Positions 60,300 to 64,000 of a stretch of 64,000 nt of DNA are shown here, in pieces. The position numbers and the translations under genes were made by a program. Origin of the DNA: Nosema muscidifuracis (lineage: Eukaryota; Microsporidia; Nosematidae); the NCBI GenBank assembly GCA_028335825.1, contig JAIOKI010000012.1, forward strand, positions 458,756 through 522,755. Direction: 5' to 3'. Below the pieces are notes generated by a model. It was not told where the DNA came from. It did no database searches and worked only from the letters and a program-made list of their open reading frames with translations. Each line of letters begins with the position of its first letter. Position 1 is the first letter of the stretch.

Positions 60300-62200
60300 C
60301 TCTAATCGAGATGAACTTTAATATCTTTAAATCAAATTCTATAGAATTCAAACATTTGATGATAAGCTTTAATGATATTATAATGATTATAGTAAAAATA
60401 TTTTACGATGACAAGGTCACATCACAACACTTGAAATTAAGAGGTATCAATCAATCTTGATGAGTAATCTATTTTTAACAAATACATCAAAACTTAAAAT
60501 AACATCACATTCACAAATCTAGATCGTCATTTATCTTAATAAAGTTTATATTTAATCCATATTAAATCTTTTTAAATTAGTGAAAAAAATCTTCCCTATA
60601 TTTCTACTTTTATTACATTATCTAAGCTAATATTTATCAATATATTTCATATTAGAATTACAATGATACAAAGAAGTAGTGTGATATTATTTCCTCTTCT
60701 AAAATATACTTTCTAATTTTTACAGTCAAAGATAAAGGTTTGAACAATAGATTTTCTATGTATTTAGTCAATATTATCTAAATTCATCTGTATATTGTAC
60801 TAATTGAAAAATGATTTACTTCTTGTATAAACCAATGAATAAAAATCTAGATTCTTACTTGGCTTAATTCACGAAAATATCTAAATCAATTAATTTTTAT
60901 TATGCCATATTTCTTGCACATAATGAATTTTTCTAGTCACTTCTTCATTTATTCAGATGTTGGCTTTATAATTCTTTAAACCAACTTACCATGAGCTCTT
61001 AAAAAATTTCATTTTATTCAACATTTCCAAGTTTCACTTTATGTTCATTATTCACCAAACTTGAGAAAACATCAACATGTGATATTTCGTTTTTGATTCT
61101 ACAGATAAATTTCATCAAATCATGACATGTGATTATTCTGTTAATGCTTCTAAGACACATGATCAGTAAATACTATAAACTCTATTCTCAGCAATACACA
61201 TAACATTTTTTTATGTAAATGAGTGATTTAATTTTACTGCTTGTATCTTCATTATCTAATATATGACTTAATACTACTCTTAGACCTTTATTAGAATATG
61301 AAATATCTTTTTAAACCTTCACTTTATTTAAATTTATTTTCACACGTCTTATTATAAAGATATAATTTATCTGTACAATTCTTTATTAATCTCCTATATA
61401 CTCTTAATAATGCCATTATGATCTCTACCTGTTTTAATATAATTTTTAGGGTTATTTACAATCAGATCAGCTTGATCAAATTTATTTATTATATCACCTG
61501 TATGTATCAATACAACTATTTCTATGCCACTTATATGTCTTGTTATAAAAAATCTATAAAATGTTCTTTACAATATATTATCTATGTGTAGCAAAAAAAA
61601 TAAATATCCTTTTTCATTAGCTTATTCAATTTGTCGAAATATTATTTCATTATTTCTGAGCACTAGTCTTACATTATTGAACCATGACTATTTTGATGTG
61701 ATATATCCATTTTTAATCATAATATAACAATGTAGTGTAATATACCTTTTTCTTCTATCATTTACATAATTTCTTAATCACTTCTAATGATTTGTACTCT
61801 AAGCTAATGAACTTATCATATCTATACATTATTTTATTTTCAAAAATTATGATCTAAGTCTTTATCAGTACTAATTACATTCATTCTCAAGATATTTCCT
61901 TAATATAACTTTATGAATAATCGTTAATTATTACATATACATTTTCTATGCTTAGTTATTAAGTTCATCTAAAATATAATTAGTATTTCTCATGATTTAA
62001 TATATAGCTTTCTGATTTCATTATTTATACATTTATCTCAACTAAAAATAATTCTACATAAACATCTTCACTTAAGTTTCTAATAATATTAAGTGGATTC
62101 ATCTTTTCTTTTGTATATTAGTTAAACCTAACCAGAGTAGACATATTTAAGCATTTGTTCCAACAATCACTATAATTCAGTTTTCTTATAAATTTGATAG
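60300..62200 (-). mobile_element. Heavily eroded Ty3/gypsy-type retroelement fossil
   Basis: On the minus strand, scattered pieces appear in Pol order. From high to low coordinates they are an RT-like YxDD surrounding (LLHIDNIL, near 61550), an RNase H-like piece (GLRVVLSHILDNEDTSSKIK, near 61240), a linker resembling element 1 (NEISHVDVFSSL against KEIPHVDCLSR, near 61090), and an integrase end (TTSLYHCNSNMKYID against YTSSYHHQSNRRVER, near 60660). Many breaks are present and no LTRs were recognised, so the ends are approximate. It is much older than the two LTR elements on the left. Confidence 0.6.
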
Positions 62201-64000
62201 TTTAAAATTACTATTTTTTTAGAATATTTCTTAAATTTGTTAGAGGAAAACCTGCACTATTTCTAAAATTCTCTATACATATCTTAATATTATATTGGGG
62301 TAAATTTTTTTAAAAATAAAAATTATCAGTTGACTAGACATAAAACGTTTCCATTCTCAGAACAGGAATAAATTTTTGTTATTTGGGATTAAAAAAAAAT
62401 AAATGTAAATTATTTATATATGAATTAGATAGACAAGAGAATAATAAAAAAATTATTATCTTCTTAATTTTGTAATATTATGAAGATAGCATAAAATTAT
62501 ATATTCATCTACTATATTATTGATAAAATTATATATTTTAGAATTTCTTATGTTTTTATATATGTTAATGATTTAAGAGAATATATAGATAGATATAAAA
62601 TATTATTCATATATGAAAATCCAATAAAATCATTTATTTTCTAAGGATGATATTTCACATAAAAATCATTATTTATATGTTTATGAGGGACTAGTTTTTA
62701 TTTCAAGGGTCAGATATAATTAAATATATTGTAGGATGAGTTATGCAATACAATAAATGATATATTTATAAATTAAAAATACAAATAAAAAAAATAAAAT
62801 ATTTAAGATTACTTTTTAAATAGCTAATCAATGAACTTTCATAGTAATCAACTATAAAACAATAGAATACCTTTGTGATAAAAATCCTCCCAATAAATAA
62901 GTTTCTTTTATTCTTATAAATTAATTCATATATATTTATAAAAATCTAACTTGCTGCAATGTATAAGAACATAAACAGACACCAGTCTCAACTCACAGGC
63001 TAAACAATCACCAATTTCAAACCTACATATTTAGCTTTCAAAGATTAGCATCTTAAGGAACTTACTTAGTTCATAAAGTCTCCCTGTATTTAATACCACA
63101 AAAAGACAATTAAAATTTTATCTGTTCTTATTGTAGAAAATTACTGATTATATCTAATAAAAGAAGTTTAACAAGTATCAAAGAATTGTAGTCAATTTTG
63201 ATAAAATTTTAATTTCCTTATATTATTAAAATAATATTCATCTACAGAGTTTTGTATATAAAAAAGATTTATAAAATTTTTTCATATGTTCTTCTTTTTA
63301 ATATATATTGTCAGAAATAAATTAATAAAATTCATACCCATATTGCATTTTTTATCTTTTTACATTCTATTTATTTTTAGTACAGAAGATCTATCTCAGG
63401 GTTATTTGTAATCAAAGAGATACTTCTAAGTAAATATTACTTACCTATTGATTTATGATACATTACATCATGATGAAGATAATTTTATATACAGTATAAG
63501 ATATTAAAAAATTACAAAGTTAATGATGATTATCTATTTTTAAATAATTATATTGATATTAGATAAAAATCATACAACTTTAATTTCATATATCATATAG
63601 AGAAAAAATAATTATTTCATAAATCATAGTAGCATATATATTCTTACAATTGACATTTTCTTCTTGTTTAATAAAACTATTTGTATGTTTCATTATGATG
63701 ACAAACTAATCAAGGTAAGTTAAAATATTTAATAGAAAGTAGAGAAGAAAATTATATAATTTATAAATATATATTACTAGAAATAAAGAAGAATTGTATT
63801 TTTTCTAAATATCTTTTAGATTGATATATTCTATAATTTTAATAATATTGATCAAATATTTAAATATATGAATTTGATTTAGGAAATTAAATCTAAAATT
63901 TTATCAAATTACAGAAGCAATATCATATTTAGTATATATTTATTTACTCAATCAAACATAGAAGTATTAAATAATTTATTACCTTTGTACAAGAGTATAT
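62201..64000. other. AT-rich region without recognisable genes
   Basis: No gene, RNA or repeat supported. On the minus strand a TTTACCCC (complement of 62297-62304) resembles the start motif seen elsewhere, but no frame of useful length follows. Confidence 0.45.

Noticed and set aside
62297-62304. TTTACCCC on the minus strand as a gene start signal
   Set aside because: No open frame of useful length follows. It may belong to an eroded gene, but there is nothing to support a call.
1-64000. tRNA, rRNA and CRISPR-like arrays
   Set aside because: I looked for T-loop and anticodon-arm patterns, conserved rRNA blocks and regularly spaced repeats and saw none convincing. AT-rich background makes weak matches meaningless without a covariance search.

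Overview
The window looks like a piece of a large, very AT-rich, gene-poor microsporidian genome. Several observations support this. Most host genes are intronless and far apart. There is a compact MFS sugar importer. Several genes carry a CCC-type motif a few bases before the ATG, the hallmark initiator of microsporidia (clearest at 7491, 19200, 42438, 44193 and 55134). Lineage-specific paralogous families dominate. I cannot fix the genus; expanded genomes such as Edhazardia or Hamiltosporidium are the kind of place to look.

Layout: 1-3.6 kb holds one cysteine-rich membrane protein gene in AT-rich spacer. 3.6-5.6 kb is a short-LTR Ty3/gypsy-type element. 7.5-8.8 kb is a sugar-transporter gene flanked by two diverged copies of a ~300 bp repeat; the right copy is split by a second Ty3/gypsy element (9425-12990). 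From 13.9 to 37 kb, members of three families alternate: a cysteine-rich protein with C-terminal membrane segments (five copies in the window, all on the minus strand), a secreted ~540-residue protein (15.9+, 29.3-, decayed 31.5+) and a membrane-anchored HECT ubiquitin ligase (19.2+, decayed 24.6+). At 35.3-42.4 kb lies a giant Tom1/HUWE1-type HECT ligase, now in two overlapping frames. Next come a decayed gene (43.3 kb), an FCP1/NIF-like HAD phosphatase with an in-frame stop (44.2 kb) and another secreted ~540-residue gene (44.8-46.5 kb).

The right part is mostly decayed: relic genes at 47.9-48.9, 53.3-54.0 and 55.1-56.8 kb; a near-intact non-LTR retrotransposon (R2/R4-like, restriction-like endonuclease) at 49.15-52.7 kb, bounded by a 13-bp target duplication; a lone LTR at 57.05 kb; and a heavily eroded Ty3/gypsy fossil near 60.3-62.2 kb. 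The rest of 57-64 kb is non-coding as far as I can see.

Biologically, secreted or membrane-bound family proteins and a membrane-anchored HECT ligase, all duplicating and decaying side by side, suggest a fast-turnover repertoire acting at the parasite-host interface or in the secretory pathway. That is inference. No tRNA, rRNA or CRISPR array was recognised.
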